Shown: piece after piece, positions 61,926-64,000 of the stretch | How the letters are laid out: each line of letters starts with the position of its first letter | How positions within the stretch are numbered: position 1 is the first letter of the stretch | Origin: an uncultured Dyadobacter sp. | GTDB lineage: Bacteria; Bacteroidota; Bacteroidia; Cytophagales; Spirosomataceae | Direction of reading: 5' to 3' | Length of the DNA stretch: 64,000 bases | Assembly (NCBI RefSeq): GCF_946482605.1 | Contig: NZ_CAMLSE010000037.1 | Coordinates: 1 to 64,000 of the forward strand | Made by a program: the position numbers and the translations under genes | Notes under the pieces: model-generated | What the model was told of the DNA's origin: nothing | Databases searched by the model: none | What the model saw: only the letters and a program-made list of their open reading frames with translations

Positions 61926-64000
61926 ATGCGATTTCCTTTTCTGTCAGTGAGTTTATTGTTTGCGTCTGCATTGTGTGCTGACAATCAGTGTGAAGCGCAG
62001 AAAATGCCTGTGGATTTTGTGACAACCCTGATAGGTACGGCACCTTCTGCGACGGAAAGTGCCAGGAGTCATAGCGAGGCGGGCAGCGAGCTCAAGGGGC
62101 AGACGATCCCGATGGTGGGCGTACCCAACGGGATGACCCAATGGACCCCGCAAACCCGTGCTACGGAAACCAAATGCATTGCTCCGTACTACTACAACGA
62201 TAACAGGTTCCAGGGTTTCCGCGGAACGCACTGGCTGAATGGCTCCTGTGTGCAGGATTACGGATCTTTGACGGTCATGCCGCTGTCGGGGGAGCTGATC
62301 AGCGATCCGGAAAAGAGGTCTGCGATGTTTTCACACGAAAAGGAGCAAAGCACGCCGGAATATTACGGAGTGTGGCTGCCCGAGCAGCAGATCCAGGCCG
62401 AAGTAACGGCCACGGCAAGGGCAGGTGTCATGCGTTTCAGGTTCGAGAGCGGCGATGAGTCCTTTATTCTCATTGAACCCAATAGCGACGAAGGCGAGGG
62501 ATTTATAGAAGTGCTGCGCGAGCGGGGCGAGATCGTGGGTTATAATCCCGTGCACCGCATTTACCAGGGTTCGGGGCAACAGGCGGGGATCAGCGGGTAT
62601 TTTGTATTGAAGTTTGATACGAAATTCACGCAGTCGGGAACGTGGCTGGCAGATACTGTCACGCCCATGGGGAGAATGCTTACCGGGAAAGGGAAACGCG
62701 AAAAACTGGGTGCTTATGTGGGTTTTGGCGATGAAAAGCAAACAATTACCGTGCGTATCGGAACGTCATTTACCAGCCTGGAAGGAGCACGCCGGAATAT
62801 GGAAAAGGAATTGGGGGATAAAAGCTTCGAGGCGGTGCGGAAATTGTCCCGCAATGCCTGGAATGAGGCGTTAGGCAAAATCCAGGTGAAAGGCAGCGAG
62901 CAGGACAAAATTCTTTTTTACAGCGCATTGTACCGTACCAAATTATCACCCAGACTTTTCTCGGACGTTGACGGGCATTACCCGTCGTTCGCCGGCGGAA
63001 CTCCGCTTCAGAAGGCTGAGGGATTTGACTACTATTGTGATTTCAGCATGTGGGATACTTTCCGTGCGGCTATGCCACTGGACATATTACTGGAACCGAA
63101 GCGGGCAGGGGATATGGTGCAGTCGCTGGTGAAAAAGGCGGAGCAGGGCGGATGGATGCCTATTTTTCCCTGCTGGAACCACTACACGGCTGCGATGGTG
63201 GGCGATCATGCTATGTCTGTTATTGCGGATGCGTATGCCAAAAATGTCAGGAATTTTGACGTGGCGAGCGCCTACACCTACCTGCACAAGAACGCCTTTG
63301 AAGTCAATACCAACACAAAAAGCTATGAAGCGGGAATGGGTCGCCGTGCTTTGAAATCCTACCTGCAATATGGCTATGTGCCCCTGGAAGACAGTGTGTG
63401 GCAGGCTTTTCATAAACGAGAGCAGGTCTCCCGCACGCTTGAATACGCCTACGACGATTTTTGCCTTTCGGTGCTGGCAACAGGCATTGGCAAGAAAGAT
63501 GATGCAGACCAACTGCAGCGCCGCGCGCTCAATTACCGGAACGTGATCGACCCGGCCACGGGTTACGCACGCGGACGTTATGCCGACGGGCGCTGGATCG
63601 CGGACTTTGATCCTTTTGTGAAACGGGCCAGCTTTATCACGGAAGGTTCGCCAGCCCAGTACACCTGGTTCGTTCCTCAGGACATCGCGGGATTGCAGGC
63701 AGTCATCGGCGGCAAAACCGGGTTTGTCAATAAACTGGACACCCTTTTCGGGCAGGGGCATTACTGGCATGGCAACGAACCGAATCACCAGATCGCGTAT
63801 CTGTATGCGTATGCCGGCCAGCCATGGAAAACACAGCAATGGGTCAGGACCATCATCCGGAACGAGTACGACACAAGTGTCGGCGGGCTGAGCGGGAATG
63901 AGGATGGAGGACAGATGTCGGCCTGGCTGGCATTCAGCATGATGGGTTTTTATCCTGTTACGCCGGGTACCAATCAGTATGTGCTGGGCAGCCCGGTTTT
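61926..64000 (+). CDS. GH92 alpha-mannosidase, 3' end cut by the window
   Basis: 691 codons are visible, still open at the window edge. Family 92 enzymes are about 750-780 residues, so roughly 60-90 are missing. A signal peptide (MRFPFLSVSLLFASALCA, processed near CEAQ) opens the protein. GH92 blocks are VDFVTTLIGT, GQTIPMVGVPNGMTQWTPQTR, FRGTHWLNGSCVQDYG, SALYRTKLSPRLFSDVDG and FDYYCDFSMWDTFRA. Near the end comes GGLSGNEDGGQMSAWLAFSMMGFYPV, which includes the calcium and catalytic-base region. The enzyme removes alpha-linked mannose with inversion and needs calcium. It is expected in the periplasm. No SusCD pair precedes it directly. Confidence 0.93.
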   Translation, partial: MRFPFLSVSLLFASALCADNQCEAQKMPVDFVTTLIGTAPSATESARSHSEAGSELKGQTIPMVGVPNGMTQWTPQTRATETKCIAPYYYNDNRFQGFRGTHWLNGSCVQDYGSLTVMPLSGELISDPEKRSAMFSHEKEQSTPEYYGVWLPEQQIQAEVTATARAGVMRFRFESGDESFILIEPNSDEGEGFIEVLRERGEIVGYNPVHRIYQGSGQQAGISGYFVLKFDTKFTQSGTWLADTVTPMGRMLTGKGKREKLGAYVGFGDEKQTITVRIGTSFTSLEGARRNMEKELGDKSFEAVRKLSRNAWNEALGKIQVKGSEQDKILFYSALYRTKLSPRLFSDVDGHYPSFAGGTPLQKAEGFDYYCDFSMWDTFRAAMPLDILLEPKRAGDMVQSLVKKAEQGGWMPIFPCWNHYTAAMVGDHAMSVIADAYAKNVRNFDVASAYTYLHKNAFEVNTNTKSYEAGMGRRALKSYLQYGYVPLEDSVWQAFHKREQVSRTLEYAYDDFCLSVLATGIGKKDDADQLQRRALNYRNVIDPATGYARGRYADGRWIADFDPFVKRASFITEGSPAQYTWFVPQDIAGLQAVIGGKTGFVNKLDTLFGQGHYWHGNEPNHQIAYLYAYAGQPWKTQQWVRTIIRNEYDTSVGGLSGNEDGGQMSAWLAFSMMGFYPVTPGTNQYVLGSPV

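Overview
The window looks like chromosomal DNA of a Bacteroidota species of the order Cytophagales, most like Dyadobacter or a close relative in the Spirosomaceae. This rests on three SusC/SusD pairs, two ECF-sigma/FecR(DUF4974) signalling pairs, a type IX secretion sorting tail, TTTG...TAnnTTTG promoters, few obvious Shine-Dalgarno sites, and a base composition that by eye is near 50% G+C, high for the phylum. The genus is inference. No rRNA, tRNA, CRISPR array, transposase or phage gene was recognised.

Layout. 1-4.4 kb: carbohydrate-active genes (the end of a GH43-like gene, a GH5-like lipoprotein, a sulfatase, a T9SS cargo protein). 4.5-19.5 kb: ECF sigma, FecR, SusC (with STN domain) and SusD, followed by two paralogous secreted FAD oxidoreductases, a small lipoprotein, an MFS transporter and a two-subunit FAD (GMC) dehydrogenase. 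This reads as an uptake and oxidation locus with no glycoside hydrolase. 19.7-26.4 kb: a second sigma/FecR/SusC/SusD set. 26.6-31.9 kb, minus strand: TonB receptor, beta-helix lipoprotein and beta-propeller phytase, probably a phytate/phosphate scavenging operon, preceded by a TPR-LuxR membrane regulator. 34-48 kb: mostly housekeeping genes (xylA, a PpiD-like chaperone, an SCP2 protein, a Gfo/Idh oxidoreductase, pdxJ, yqeY, cvpA, rlmN, a Pit phosphate transporter, nadA-nadB). 48-59.8 kb: a third SusC/SusD pair without STN or sigma/anti-sigma genes, a giant VCBS/ASPIC lipoprotein and two vanadium-haloperoxidase-like lipoproteins, one at each edge. 59.8-61.8 kb: patatin-like lipase, a decayed vapBC-type toxin-antitoxin pair and an MBL-fold hydrolase. 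61.9-64 kb: a GH92 alpha-mannosidase cut by the window edge.

The noncoding DNA is rich in structure. It holds a 172-bp multi-hairpin element with compensatory changes (40.2-40.4 kb), inverted arrays of an 8-bp unit between pdxJ and yqeY, a hexanucleotide tandem repeat just upstream of the TonB receptor start, a 16-bp perfect palindrome pair, a nested hairpin in the phytase operon, and a purine/pyrimidine mirror element that shares a 15-mer with a site 18 kb away. The most novel-looking systems are the oxidoreductase-type SusCD locus, the haloperoxidase/VCBS/SusCD locus, and the structured repeat at 40.2 kb.
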